A stretch of DNA of 27,626 nt from JAJYVH01 sp964548595 (GCA_964548595.1 CAZJQO010000045.1:1-27626); one strand, 5' to 3'; counted from the first letter of the stretch, positions 14,272 to 23,432 are shown. Made by a program: numbers and translations. The notes: generated by a model not told the origin, from the letters alone.

Positions 14272-15324
14272 CTAGCTTCCAGTAAGCGTGGTGTTGCAGC
14301 CTGGGGGCGTGGCAAACTGGCCGCTCAGCAGCAGCTTCACGTAGCCGAGCGCAGGTATGTCAGCGACAACATAGCCCGCTACGTCGTTCTGATTTATGGG
14401 ATAGTTGCCGAATTCCATGTCCAGCGCCTGGTTGTTGTCGCCCTTCGTCAGGAAGTAGTACCTGCCGCTGACGTTGAGCGCGGCATAGACCCTGTGCACT
14501 ATGTCTCCGCTGAACGCGTCGTTGCTAGCCGCCTTGTAGACTATTATCGGGTTGCTGTAGTTCTCTGTTATGCTCGTGTTCAGCACCTTTATGCTCGAGG
14601 TATAGAGCGCCTTGAACACATGCCCCTCGTACGACAGGTTCCCCAGCGAATAGTTGTACTGTATCTGGAGGCCTGACTGGCTGCCCACCCTGCAGTCCGC
14701 TATATCGTTGGGCTTGTTGTAGTAGTCGGCGTCAGATACGCAGATCGTGTTGTACAGCCCCACGTTGTATGCGCTGCTGTTTGGCAGCGCGTATGTTATG
14801 TCAGATGCGTTGTTGTAGTATGCGTAGAAGGCAAGGAACTCGCTCGACATGTTGAGCTGCATGGTGTCAAAGGTTGCGGTGCTCATGCGAACTACAGGTA
14901 TGTGCTCCCGGGCAACAAACGAGGTGAAGTTGCTTATTCCGTGGAGCACGATCAGGTCCCCTCTGTGCAGCGTAGGCAGCATGCTGCAGCTCGATACAGC
15001 ATCTAGCGGAGCTGCGGTCTGCAGAAATACAGCAAGCAAAACCCAGACCAGTACCGCTGCCCCCACAGCAAGGCCTATGTCTAGCAGCCCCTTCTTAGTG
15101 CCTTCAGACTTTATGCTCGCCTTTACCTCAAGCACTACCAGCACTATTATGAGAAGGACAGCGGCCGCGCCGACCAGCACTGCGCCATAGAGCGCGTACA
15201 CCGCGAGAAGCGCAAACAGCAGTATGTATAGCAGCCAGATATAGAGCTGCCCTGTCTTCTTTTTTGCGCCCTTTGCGCTTCCTTTCTGTTCCCGTCTCCT
15301 CTGCTTCTCCCTTTTGTCTTCCAC
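14272..15324 (-). CDS. Signal peptidase I, multi-span with large insert
   Basis: A 350-residue type I signal peptidase that cuts signal peptides from exported proteins. The catalytic serine lies in SSCSMLPTLHRGDLIVL (Ser114), the archaeal/ER-type histidine in GDIVHRV (His277), and the acidic box in TKGDNNQALD (GDNN 295-298). This is the Ser-His-Asp type rather than bacterial Ser-Lys. Before the catalytic part are a basic cytoplasmic head (1-24) and three membrane helices (about 27-45, 46-67 and 79-101), more than the single one usual in archaea. Between the Ser and His boxes an insert of about 130 residues carries several Asn-X-Ser/Thr sites and Cys pairs. The start is a GTG. It lies 25 bp after smc on the same strand. 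Confidence 0.85.
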   Translation of the reverse strand: MEDKREKQRRREQKGSAKGAKKKTGQLYIWLLYILLFALLAVYALYGAVLVGAAAVLLIIVLVVLEVKASIKSEGTKKGLLDIGLAVGAAVLVWVLLAVFLQTAAPLDAVSSCSMLPTLHRGDLIVLHGISNFTSFVAREHIPVVRMSTATFDTMQLNMSSEFLAFYAYYNNASDITYALPNSSAYNVGLYNTICVSDADYYNKPNDIADCRVGSQSGLQIQYNYSLGNLSYEGHVFKALYTSSIKVLNTSITENYSNPIIVYKAASNDAFSGDIVHRVYAALNVSGRYYFLTKGDNNQALDMEFGNYPINQNDVAGYVVADIPALGYVKLLLSGQFATPPGCNTTLTGS

Positions 15325-15349
15325 GCGATACTTTTTGCAGGCGCACTTA

Positions 15350-18300
15350 TTATTGCTTTGCCCCTCCGCCGACCTGTGAGACGTTAGAAGTCTCTATGCC
15401 GTATACCCTTGAGTCCCCGGCGCTCTTCGCCACCCCCAGCGCCGCGTCAGCGCTCACTATCAGCGTGTCGTTGTGGCTCACCACTATGAACTGCGCGTTG
15501 CTGCTCATCTGCTTTATCAGCTGCGAGAGCTTCTTCGAATTCTCCTTGTCGAGCGCGGTGTCTATCTCGTCGAAGAGGTAGATCGACGAGGGCTTGCACA
15601 TGTGTATCGAGAAGAGCAGCATCATAGACAGAAGCGATTTCTGGCCTCCGGACATGCCCCTGCTCCTGCCCACAAAGTTATCGTCGTCTATGCTTACCAC
15701 CATGCCGGACTCGAGCGGTTTCTTCGGATCCTCGAGCGCGAGCGTTGCCTTGCCAGGGTATATGTAGTTGTAGAGCCTGCTGAAGTTCCTGTTGACCTCG
15801 TTGAACGTGGTCATGAAAGTGTTCATCTTCTTTGTCTCTATCTCCTCTATCATCGCAAGCACAGCGTGCCTCTCCGCTTCAAGGGTATCGAGCTTCGCCT
15901 TCGCCTCCTTCACGCTCCTCGCCTTCTCCTCGTACGCCTCTGGCGCCTTCAGATTGACGTTGCCCATGGCCTCTATCTTCGCAGCCACAACGCCTGCTTC
16001 ATTCTCCAGCTGCTCCGGGTCTCCGACAACCAGCGTGCACTCGGCACCTTCGTATACGGTCAGCTCAGCCGACAGGTCGTTGAGCCTTGTCGCGTTCTGC
16101 CCCTGCTTCACCATTACGTCGCTCGCCTTGCGCTCCAAATCATTGGCAAACGCCTCTGAGGAGGCTGTCTTGCCTGCTAGCTCCTCCAGCTCCCTGCTTA
16201 TCGCCTCCTGCTTCTCCAGCGCCTGCTTGCTGCGCTTGCTGCTGCTCATCATCTTCGTCTCCGTCTCTTTCTGCAGCGCGAGCAGCTGCTCCTTCCTCTT
16301 AGCGTCCTTGGCAGCGTTTGCCTCGGCCTCTGCCTGTGCCTGCCTTTTGAGTGCCTGCTCCTTGCCCTTCTGCACGATCGCGGCCATGTGCATCTCGTTC
16401 TCCTTCTGCAGCTCGGCTATTTTGCTGCTCACATCGCGCAGCTCCGAATGGGCCTTCTCAAGCCTCTCGCGTTCTGCCCTGCTTATGCCCTTGCCGGCTC
16501 GCTCAGCACTCTCGCGCATGCTCGCCTCATAGGCCTCGGTGCGCTCCTGCTTAAGCTTCTCCAGCTCCCCCGCAGCCGCGGCTGCAGCTCCCTCCAGGGC
16601 CCTGAGCTCGTCTGCGGCGCTTTTCCTCTCCGCCCCTGCCGAAGCCAGCTCCCGTTTAAGCGCTTCCAGCCTGGCGGAGAGCTCCTTTGAAGCTGCACCG
16701 TGCTCTGCCGCAAGCGAAGCGTAATTCGCGGCTCGCGTCTCCGCCTCTGCGGCAAGGCCCCTCGCGGCAAACAGGTTGCTGTCGATTTCCTTGGCCTTTG
16801 CGAAAAGCGTATTTTTCTTCTCCTCCAGTTCCCTGAGGCGCCTCTCCAGAGCGCCAAGCGATGCGGGCCTGCTCCTGCTGCCTCCCGAGACTGTGCCAGA
16901 GCGCTCTATCAGCTCGCCCTCCAGTGTCACCCACCTGTGCGCGCCTATGCCGGCGCGCTTGGCCTCCTCTATGCTGTCTACAAGGCAGGTGTTGCTGAAT
17001 ACATAAGAGAACACGTTCTCAAATTTGTCATCGTAATCGAGCAGCTCTACCACCTGCTGCAGCCCCCTGCCGTTCTCACTCCGGTCGACGCGCAGCTCGC
17101 GCAAAGGTATGAACGTGGCCCTGCCCATGTTGTGTGTCCTGAGGTACGAGATCATCTCCTTTGCCACGTCTATCGAGTCGACAACCAGGTAGTTGAACCT
17201 CGAGCCAGCTGCCGCTTCTATCGCCTCGGAGTATTTGTCGTCGTAGCTGCAGAGGTCTGAGACCGTACCGTAGAAGCCCTTGAACTTGCCAAATGCATCC
17301 TTCAGCCTGATCTGTGCCATCTGCTCTCTGGACCTTGACATCGCGCGCTGCTCCTTAAGGCCTATCAGCTCCGTGTCTATGGAGCCGAGCTCGTTGCGCA
17401 GCCTCTCAGACTCGCCGCTCGCTTCTTGCGCCTCCCTGGCAAGCTTCTGCTTGGTCGTCAGCGCATCCTGCGCCTTGGCCTTTGCGCCATCAACTTGTGC
17501 ATTCTCGTTGGCAAGCCTCTCGCCAAGCTCGCCAAGCTCCCTGCATCTGCTCCTTATGCCAGCGTCAAACAGCCTTGCATCACTCTGCGCCTTGGCGGCG
17601 CGCTCCTTCGCTTCGGAAAGCTCTTTCTCCATGCCGGCCACAAGGCCGTCAAGCTCCAAGACCCGCTTGCCAAGCTCGTCGCGCACCGGTGCGCTCGCGC
17701 CAAATCTCTTGGTCTCAGCCTCCAGCTCCGCCTGCCTGCCCCTCTGCTTGAGAAGCTCGGACTTGTTTGTCTCCACCTGCTTCTGCAGCGAGTCCAGCTC
17801 GCCCTGCATCGCAAGCAGCTCAGCACCGGCAGAGCCCGCCGAGCTCTTCCAGTTGCCTATCCTTACTTCAAGCGCGCTCAGCTCGTTGCCTATCTCGCTG
17901 AACTTCTTGTTCGTGCTGTCTGCAGAACTTGAATGCTCCGCAAGCGTTTGCATCAGCTCCTTTCGCTCCGCCTCGAGCTTCTGCGCCTTTGCAGCCAGCT
18001 CCTTCAGCTTCTCGGCTGCGCCCGCCTTGTATGCCTCCAGCGCCTGCAGCTCCTTAGCGTACGACGCTGCCGACAGCTCTGCCGCTTTCTTTCTTGCAAC
18101 AAGCACGCTGTACTGGAGCGATGCCCGTTTCTTTGTCAATTGCGAATAGTTCTCGGCCGCCGCCTTCTCCTTCGCGAGCTCGTTCAGGAAGACAAGACGT
18201 TCGTCGAGCATCGCCTGCGCTGCCCCCGTTCGCGCAGCCACCTTGTCCAGCTCTGAAAGCGCCTCAGCCTTCTTCGACTCAAATTCCTGTATGCCCGCAG

Positions 18301-18769
18301 CCACGTCTATGAATTCCCTGCGCTGTTTAGCATTAGCCTCTATTATCTTGTTTATCTCTCCCTGCGCTATAGTGCTGGTCTCGTCAACGTGCACTCCGTG
18401 GCTTTTCAGCACCTCGAGGGCCTCCTGCCTGGTCATGCGCTTGCCGTTCAGCTTGTAGAGCGTCTTGCCGTCTGCTCGCACCCATTTGGCCAGCTCGACC
18501 TGCGCGTCGCCGTCGAGCTCGAGCCTGACAAATGCTTTCGAGCCTGAGCCGCGGCCGCGCGCCGATGCCTCTCTTATCAGGTACTGCAGCCTGTCAACAC
18601 GAAGGCGCCTCAGCGAATTCTCGCCGAGGCAGAACAGCAGCGCGTCTATCACGTTGCTCTTGCCGGATCCGTTGGGCCCTACTATGCAGTTGAAGCCCTT
18701 GTTGAAGAGCAGGTCTACTCGTTTGAAGGACTTGAACCTGCCTATGCTCGCAGACTTAATGTGGAGCAC
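15350..18769 (-). CDS. smc: Chromosome segregation ATPase SMC
   Basis: A 1139-residue SMC protein. Walker A is GPNGSGKSN (31-39); the ABC signature is MSGGQ (1039-1043); Walker B is YLFDEID (1064-1070). Two long coiled coils, rich in Ala, Glu, Lys and Leu, flank a hinge around residues 500-640 (FYGTVSDLCSYDDKY to ERSGTVSGGSRSR). The dimer forms rings that organise and separate chromosomes with kleisin ScpA and ScpB, which are not encoded in this window. It starts with ATG at 18769 directly before the conserved LHIKSASIGRFKSF. With the histone at 4868 it makes up the chromatin proteins seen here. Confidence 0.96.
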   Translation of the reverse strand: MLHIKSASIGRFKSFKRVDLLFNKGFNCIVGPNGSGKSNVIDALLFCLGENSLRRLRVDRLQYLIREASARGRGSGSKAFVRLELDGDAQVELAKWVRADGKTLYKLNGKRMTRQEALEVLKSHGVHVDETSTIAQGEINKIIEANAKQRREFIDVAAGIQEFESKKAEALSELDKVAARTGAAQAMLDERLVFLNELAKEKAAAENYSQLTKKRASLQYSVLVARKKAAELSAASYAKELQALEAYKAGAAEKLKELAAKAQKLEAERKELMQTLAEHSSSADSTNKKFSEIGNELSALEVRIGNWKSSAGSAGAELLAMQGELDSLQKQVETNKSELLKQRGRQAELEAETKRFGASAPVRDELGKRVLELDGLVAGMEKELSEAKERAAKAQSDARLFDAGIRSRCRELGELGERLANENAQVDGAKAKAQDALTTKQKLAREAQEASGESERLRNELGSIDTELIGLKEQRAMSRSREQMAQIRLKDAFGKFKGFYGTVSDLCSYDDKYSEAIEAAAGSRFNYLVVDSIDVAKEMISYLRTHNMGRATFIPLRELRVDRSENGRGLQQVVELLDYDDKFENVFSYVFSNTCLVDSIEEAKRAGIGAHRWVTLEGELIERSGTVSGGSRSRPASLGALERRLRELEEKKNTLFAKAKEIDSNLFAARGLAAEAETRAANYASLAAEHGAASKELSARLEALKRELASAGAERKSAADELRALEGAAAAAAGELEKLKQERTEAYEASMRESAERAGKGISRAERERLEKAHSELRDVSSKIAELQKENEMHMAAIVQKGKEQALKRQAQAEAEANAAKDAKRKEQLLALQKETETKMMSSSKRSKQALEKQEAISRELEELAGKTASSEAFANDLERKASDVMVKQGQNATRLNDLSAELTVYEGAECTLVVGDPEQLENEAGVVAAKIEAMGNVNLKAPEAYEEKARSVKEAKAKLDTLEAERHAVLAMIEEIETKKMNTFMTTFNEVNRNFSRLYNYIYPGKATLALEDPKKPLESGMVVSIDDDNFVGRSRGMSGGQKSLLSMMLLFSIHMCKPSSIYLFDEIDTALDKENSKKLSQLIKQMSSNAQFIVVSHNDTLIVSADAALGVAKSAGDSRVYGIETSNVSQVGGGAKQ

Positions 18770-18826
18770 TCATACCACTGGTCGCAATACTTCTTTTTCA
18801 GCACAATATTAAAGGGTATCGGCTTG

Positions 18827-19918
18827 TCACCGATTTGCGGAAGGCTTGTTTTCACCATGCCCCCTGCACTGCAGCACGTGCAGCGAGAGAAAAACTTGCA
18901 TGTGCGAGAGCGTGACTATGCCAACCAGCTTGCCCCTGCTCACCACCGCAGCAACCCCTATGCCGCCCGATTCAAGGATGCTGAGTGCGTCAACAAGCTC
19001 GGTGCTTATTTTTATTTCGGGTATCTTCGTGGCCAGCTGTGATGCGGTAACATCTCCAGATCTCAGCCTCTCCTTCTTGAAAAGGTCCACGAAAGCATAG
19101 GAACCTCCCAGCCTTGTAATGAACATGTGCTCCTTGCTCTCCCTAACTTCATCGTAGAGCTCTTCCAGCCTAGCATCGGGCTTGACCTCGACGAAGTTCT
19201 CGCTGACTACCCTGCTGAGCGATATGCCCTTCGTATACCTTTTCAGCTCAACCGCCTCTTTCTCGGCCTGGGAACCGCTATAGAGGAAGAAGACTATCAG
19301 CAGATCCCAGAGGAAGATGAACTCCTTGTAGAAAACTGGAGACGATATCAGTATCACGTAGACAAGCGTGAAGACCATGAAAAGCGCCATTACTATGTTG
19401 CCGGCTCTTATTGTGAGCATCGTTGCCTTGTAGGAGTCGTACCTGCGCTGCAGATAGCTCCTGAACACTCTGCCGCCGTCGGTGGGGAATGCGGGAAGGA
19501 GGTTGAAGACTCCAAGCAGTACGTTTATCTCGAAGAGGAACTGGAAAAGCTCGGTGGTTATACCCGCAGGAGCGAAGACCACAATGAAGCCGAAGAGAGA
19601 GCCGAGGAGCACGCTCATGAGCGGGCCAGCCACAGCGATGTTGAACTCGAGCCCGGGCGGCATCGTGGTCTGTTCTATCATCGAGGCACCGCCCAGCGGA
19701 AGCAGCACTATGCGCTTGACCCTGACCTTGTTGCGCAGCGCCACGTACGAGTGCGCGAGCTCGTGTATGAGCACGCAGACGAAAAGGAGTACTATGATTA
19801 TGAACAGGAAGCCGCTCGGCAGGCTTAGCACGAAGGTGACGAGCAGCAGCGCTATGAATGTCCAGTGGAGCTCTATGCCTATGCCCCACACGCTGCCTAT
19901 CTTGTAAGAGCCCGGCAT
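18827..19918 (-). CDS. Site-2 protease (M50) with C-terminal CBS-like domains
   Basis: A 363-residue intramembrane zinc metalloprotease. HELAH (52-56) and the distal motif NLLPAFPTDGGR (139-150, Asp147) supply the zinc ligands inside a four-to-six helix membrane core. Residues about 220-350 form a cytoplasmic part resembling a pair of CBS domains (ISLSRVVSENFVEV, then GGIGVAAVVSRGKLVGIVTLSHM), which in this family can sense adenine nucleotides and gate cleavage. Such proteases release membrane-bound regulators; the substrate is unknown. The first ATG (19918) starts the conserved SYKIGSVWGIGIELHWTF. It shares a symmetrical AT-rich promoter with the divergent phosphoesterase gene. A BofA-like protein, the type of partner that restrains M50 proteases in spore formers, is encoded at 4584. 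Confidence 0.9.
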   Translation of the reverse strand: MPGSYKIGSVWGIGIELHWTFIALLLVTFVLSLPSGFLFIIIVLLFVCVLIHELAHSYVALRNKVRVKRIVLLPLGGASMIEQTTMPPGLEFNIAVAGPLMSVLLGSLFGFIVVFAPAGITTELFQFLFEINVLLGVFNLLPAFPTDGGRVFRSYLQRRYDSYKATMLTIRAGNIVMALFMVFTLVYVILISSPVFYKEFIFLWDLLIVFFLYSGSQAEKEAVELKRYTKGISLSRVVSENFVEVKPDARLEELYDEVRESKEHMFITRLGGSYAFVDLFKKERLRSGDVTASQLATKIPEIKISTELVDALSILESGGIGVAAVVSRGKLVGIVTLSHMQVFLSLHVLQCRGHGENKPSANR

Positions 19919-19946
19919 CTGTTTTCCCAGAGAGTCTTGGGCAGCT

Positions 19947-19959
19947 AATTATAATAAAT
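19947..19959. promoter_or_regulatory. Shared TATA region between two divergent genes
   Basis: AATTATAATAAAT reads as a TATA box on both strands. It lies about 27 bp before the plus-strand ATG at 19980 and about 34 bp before the minus-strand ATG at 19918. Confidence 0.55.
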
Positions 19960-19979
19960 CAATAAGAGGAATTAGGAAC

Positions 19980-20693
19980 ATGCTCTACTCCTTCGTCAAG
20001 GGTACGCCAACCATGCTGCTGGAGCGCGAGAGGGCGCTTGTGGTTGGCGACCTGCACATAGGCCTTCACCTCAAGCTGAAGGAGCAGGGCCTTTACTTCG
20101 TCAACGCCACGGCGCGTCTTGCGGAAGGCGTGCTCCTAGCCTGCAGGAAAGCGCGCACAAAGCGCATCGTGCTGCTCGGCGACGTGAAAGACAACATAAG
20201 CGCCCCGAGCTTCATTGATTACAAGGAGCTAAGAATATTCTTCGAAGCGCTCCACGGCATGGAGATAAGCATCGCCAAGGGCAACCATGACTCCGGACTG
20301 GAGCGCATGCTGAAGGGCATGGGCCTACCTATACCGGTGCAGAAGGAAGTGCTGCTCGGCGATGCTGCGCTGCTCCATGGCAACGCATGGCCTTCCAGCG
20401 CTGCGATGATGAAGAAGCTCATTGTTGTGAGCCATGCGCACTACTCACTGGAACGCAACGGCATCAGGGAGAAGGTGTGGTTCGTCTCCAAACAGGCTCA
20501 TGGGGCGCAACGGAACAGACGCACGCTGATAGTTGCGCCGGCATTCAACGAGCTGATACCAGGCAGCGCTCTTAGCCACGAGTCTAAACAGTACCTGCCA
20601 TTGCTGAGGAACAACGTGTTCGAATTCGGAAGCGCAAAGATTTACGGTCTCGACGGCAAACTTATAGGCAGAACCGACAGGCTGCTGCGCTGA
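19980..20693 (+). CDS. Metallophosphoesterase (COG1407-like)
   Basis: A 237-residue calcineurin-like phosphoesterase. The metal-binding motifs are in order: GDLH (23-26), LLGDVKDN (65-72), GNHD (101-104), LLHGN (131-135) and SHAH (151-154). Length and layout fit the archaeal single-domain family often named ICC-like or DNA-repair-associated phosphoesterase; the true substrate is not known. The second motif reads GDVKD where relatives commonly have GD-x-K-H. The ATG at 19980 follows an AT-rich promoter and a purine-rich stretch. Confidence 0.88.
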   Translation: MLYSFVKGTPTMLLERERALVVGDLHIGLHLKLKEQGLYFVNATARLAEGVLLACRKARTKRIVLLGDVKDNISAPSFIDYKELRIFFEALHGMEISIAKGNHDSGLERMLKGMGLPIPVQKEVLLGDAALLHGNAWPSSAAMMKKLIVVSHAHYSLERNGIREKVWFVSKQAHGAQRNRRTLIVAPAFNELIPGSALSHESKQYLPLLRNNVFEFGSAKIYGLDGKLIGRTDRLLR

Positions 20694-20907
20694 TTAACAG
20701 CTTAACTTTTGCAAAAGGTCGCATAACTGTCACCATTCAGACCGCTCCACGCCCGCTCTATGCGGCACCCATGGGATCCGGTTTGGGAGTTCCGCGCTTA
20801 CCCGTTCAATCGAAGAAACAGAAAAGCCATTGTTATAGGGGATTACGCAGGCCATGGCAAGGTGTGCAAACGATAGTCAGCTGTTATTTGCGCAGAAGGA
20901 TTGCTCA
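20694..20907. other. 214-bp gap with no clear gene
   Basis: A perfect 12-bp palindrome, CTTTTGCAAAAG (20706-20717), lies 13 bp after the phosphoesterase stop and could form a hairpin at the mRNA end. The rest shows no coding or RNA signature I can support. Confidence 0.4.
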
Positions 20908-22353
20908 TCATACCGGATTGACCTGGAACCTGTCCTTTACCTCCTTCATCTCCACCTGCACAACGCTTCTCCATTTCGCGAAGTCCGCAGGACCCTTAGG
21001 ATATGATTTGTAGACCTCGAGCAGGCGCTTCATCTTCGAAACTGCGAAGAGCAGGTTCCTGAAAGCGTTGAGGTTCGAGATGCCGCTGACCACCTTCTGG
21101 AATGTGCTGGCTATAGTTATTTCGGGTATAAGGCCGTAGCTCAGCGCGGTCGCCTCTTCCTTTGTCAGGAAATGAGACATGCCGTAGTTGATGAGGTCGT
21201 TGTTCAGCGACTGCAGGTATACCCTGAACACCTCCAGCGCTGCCGTCTTGCTCCCGTAGAGCTCGTTGAACTCGTTGTTGTAGCTCCACAACGCCTCCAC
21301 GCTCGTGTTGTTTGAAGCTGCCGCCTCAGCGGCTATGCTGCCAGCCAGCACGCCGGATATCATGGCAGGACCTATGCCACCTGCGCTTATCGGGTTGGGC
21401 ATCGACATCGAGTCTCCGGCACCTATGTAGCTGTTGTACACGAGGCTGTCCTGCTGGCGCCTTACGGTCACCGACCAGTAGCCCCTGCCGTTGTTGTCAT
21501 CAGCGTCCACGCGCATGTTCTTCAATACAGGGTTCCATTCCACATACTCGTCTATTAGCTTGTGCAGCGTATCCCTTTTGCCCAGCTTCTCGTTCCTCTT
21601 GTCGAGGCTCTTCTTTTCCACGCCTATGCCTATGTTCACCCTTCCCTGGCTCTTTGGGAACACCCAGCCGTAGCCGCCTGGGGCCAGCTGCTGGTTCAGG
21701 TGTATAAGTGCGTTGTCCCTATCATAATAGTTGAGGTCCTCCTTGACGAAATCGAACTTCGCTATGTACCTGCCGGTGGACTCTATGTCGTCTATCTTTA
21801 CCTCCCTGTCTACGAAGCCGTTATCGGGCAGTTTGCGCCTCAGCGTGGTAGCCACGCCCAAGCAGTCTATAATCACCTTTGCCCTTGCCTCGAAGTGCCT
21901 CGTTTGGTCGTCCTTGCCGAAGACGCCAGCAATCGCGCCGTTCTCCAGTATGGGCCCTTCCACCTCGTGCTTCGTCAGGTACTCGGCTCCCTGCTTCTCT
22001 GCAATGCCAACCATCTTCCTTGCGTACTTAGGCCTGTCGAGCGTGTAGCCCTCTCCCTCGAAAAGGAACCTGCTCTTCATATCGGGGCTCAGCACGTACA
22101 CGCCTTTGACCGTGGTGTCGAGCTCCGGTTCCGACAGGCTTATGCCCAGCCTGTCGTGTATGAAGTCTATGTGCGACTTCGCGACCGCGTCGCCGCAGAC
22201 CCAGCCCCAGTTGGTCTTCTTGCCTGCTTCCTTAGCGTCGTTCCTGTCCAGCAGCAGCACGCTCGCTCCCTTCTTCGCCGCTGCTATTGCTGCCAGCGCT
22301 CCGGCTATCCCGGCTCCGGCAACTATGACATCGTAGGAATCGCGCATGGGCAT
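20908..22353 (-). CDS. Geranylgeranyl reductase family FAD protein
   Basis: A 481-residue FAD-dependent reductase that saturates the isoprenoid chains of archaeal membrane lipids. The N-terminal dinucleotide fold is YDVIVAGAGIAGALAAIAAAKKGASVLLLDR (GxGxxG). NWGWVCGDAV follows the family's CxxG region, and YIGAGDSMSMPNPISAGGIGPAMISGVLAGSIAAEA is the second FAD-binding motif. It ends with tandem stops (TGA TGA). Two in-frame ATGs are possible at the start (residues 1 and 3). It follows rpoK by 8 bp on the same strand. Confidence 0.92.
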   Translation of the reverse strand: MPMRDSYDVIVAGAGIAGALAAIAAAKKGASVLLLDRNDAKEAGKKTNWGWVCGDAVAKSHIDFIHDRLGISLSEPELDTTVKGVYVLSPDMKSRFLFEGEGYTLDRPKYARKMVGIAEKQGAEYLTKHEVEGPILENGAIAGVFGKDDQTRHFEARAKVIIDCLGVATTLRRKLPDNGFVDREVKIDDIESTGRYIAKFDFVKEDLNYYDRDNALIHLNQQLAPGGYGWVFPKSQGRVNIGIGVEKKSLDKRNEKLGKRDTLHKLIDEYVEWNPVLKNMRVDADDNNGRGYWSVTVRRQQDSLVYNSYIGAGDSMSMPNPISAGGIGPAMISGVLAGSIAAEAAASNNTSVEALWSYNNEFNELYGSKTAALEVFRVYLQSLNNDLINYGMSHFLTKEEATALSYGLIPEITIASTFQKVVSGISNLNAFRNLLFAVSKMKRLLEVYKSYPKGPADFAKWRSVVQVEMKEVKDRFQVNPV

Positions 22354-22361
22354 ACCCTGTA

Positions 22362-22541
22362 TCAGGCGTGCTTCTCTCTCAGAACAACTATGGGTATTAC
22401 TTCTTCCTCGAACTCCAGTTCAGCGAGGTCGAGCGGGTTTACCATGCCTTCGGGCACCTTTATCAGAGGCGGTGCACCGTATGCGAGCTGCAGAGCCCGC
22501 GCCCCTATTACCCTTGCTTTTTCAAACTTTGTGTATTCCAT
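22362..22541 (-). CDS. rpoK: RNA polymerase subunit K (Rpo6)
   Basis: A 59-residue RNA polymerase subunit related to bacterial omega and eukaryotic Rpb6. MEYTKFEKARVIGARALQLAYGAPPLIKV, followed by LAELEFEEEVIPIVVLR, matches the family over its length. The ATG at 22541 is preferred over an ATG six codons upstream because the conserved region starts at MEYTKFEKAR. It is the first gene of a pair with the geranylgeranyl reductase. Confidence 0.93.
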   Translation of the reverse strand: MEYTKFEKARVIGARALQLAYGAPPLIKVPEGMVNPLDLAELEFEEEVIPIVVLREKHA

Positions 22542-22631
22542 CGTACCAGCTAACAGCAAGCATTTGCATTGGTGTGCTTGATAGCTTATACCTTACCTGC
22601 GCAAGCTTAATAAAGCGTTTCCAGAACTGCT

Positions 22632-23345
22632 TCAGCGTATTGGCGCGTAGTGCTCCTTTGGCTTCCTGCCTGTGTTGTACCTGAACATGTTTCCCACGTG
22701 GAAAGCGAAGAAGCCTGACGTTCCCCAAGCCCGTATGCGTCTCGTGCTGGTCCACACCACAGCGTCGTTTATGTAGGTTATGCGCCCCAGCTTCCTGAGC
22801 CTCAGCGAGAGGTCCCAGTCCTCGTACGTTATGTAGTCGTTGTTGAACCCGTGAACCTTGCTGAATGCGTCTTTCCTTACCGCGAAGTTCAGGCCCACTA
22901 CCGATGGTCTGCCGAGCAGTATCGATGTCTTTACAAAGAGAACGGAAACAAATAGGTAGCCCAGGGTCACGAGCAAACTGCTCTTCTCGAGCGGCCGTAT
23001 AGGACCCGTTGCCGCTACAACAGAGTCTGTGTCGAAAGTGTGCAGGTAGCTATCGAGCAGAGAGCTGCTGGGCATCGTGTCGGCATCCAGGAAGACAAGC
23101 AACCTGCCCCTCGCTGCCGCGGCGCCAACGTTGCGCGCCCTCCCTATGCCCTTCCGCCTCTCCACTATAACCCTGGCCCCCATTCTTCTTGCCATCTCCC
23201 TTGTCCTGTCGCCGCTGCCGCCATCCACCACTATGATCTCGAAGTCCCTGAACTTCTGCGCTTCCAGGCCCCTGAACAGGTTGTGCAGGTACTTTGCCTC
23301 GTTCAGGGCGGGCACTACTACGCTTATTTCCGGCCTTTTGGGCAT
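22632..23345 (-). CDS. Family 2 glycosyltransferase
   Basis: A 237-residue GT-A-fold glycosyltransferase. The motifs VVVPALNEAKYL, VVDGGSGDRTREMA, FLDADTMP (metal-binding DAD) and YEDWDLSLRLRKLG (catalytic ED) are in order. A hydrophobic stretch (SLLVTLGYLFVSVLFVKTSIL) could associate with the membrane. Such enzymes add sugars to dolichol-type or surface glycans; the donor and acceptor are unknown. It may draw on the activated sugar predicted from the genes at 414 and 2185. A TATA-like ttaataaaat lies about 27 bp before the ATG, implying a leaderless transcript. Confidence 0.9.
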   Translation of the reverse strand: MPKRPEISVVVPALNEAKYLHNLFRGLEAQKFRDFEIIVVDGGSGDRTREMARRMGARVIVERRKGIGRARNVGAAAARGRLLVFLDADTMPSSSLLDSYLHTFDTDSVVAATGPIRPLEKSSLLVTLGYLFVSVLFVKTSILLGRPSVVGLNFAVRKDAFSKVHGFNNDYITYEDWDLSLRLRKLGRITYINDAVVWTSTRRIRAWGTSGFFAFHVGNMFRYNTGRKPKEHYAPIR

Positions 23346-23384
23346 GCTGCTACTTGCCTTAGTATTTTATTAAACGTGACGAAT

Positions 23385-23432
23385 TGGTGCAGGGGAGAGA
23401 TTTGAACTCCCGCACCCGCTAGCCAAGACCTG
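23385..23432 (-). tRNA. tRNA-like 3' half (Leu/Ser type), 5' half not found
   Basis: The minus strand reads as the 3' part of a long-variable-arm tRNA. It has an anticodon-stem arm CAGGT (23432-23428), a variable arm with CTTG/CGGG pairing, a T-arm GGGAG-TTCAAAT-CTCTC, and an acceptor strand ending in CTGCA, followed by CCA in the DNA. No matching 5' acceptor plus D-arm is found in the roughly 150 bp upstream on that strand. It is near-identical to the 3' end of the tRNA-Leu at 25102 (see the repeat entry). It may be a duplicated att-type remnant, the 3' half of a split tRNA, or a decayed gene. Confidence 0.5.
23388..23422. repeat. Direct repeat of a tRNA 3' end (second copy at 25102-25137)
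   Basis: The 35 bases 23388-23422 match 25102-25137, with one missing G and two base changes. Both copies have the same orientation and bracket the abiE operon. Repeats of a tRNA 3' end on both sides of a foreign gene block are the mark of tRNA-directed integration. The divergence means the event is old, or that both are paralogous tRNA ends. Confidence 0.7.

Noticed and set aside
20850..20925. Box C/D sRNA candidate on the minus strand (ATGATGA, then CTGA about 27 nt later)
   Set aside because: The C-box look-alike is made by the tandem TGA stops of the geranylgeranyl reductase. No matching C'/D box pair follows.
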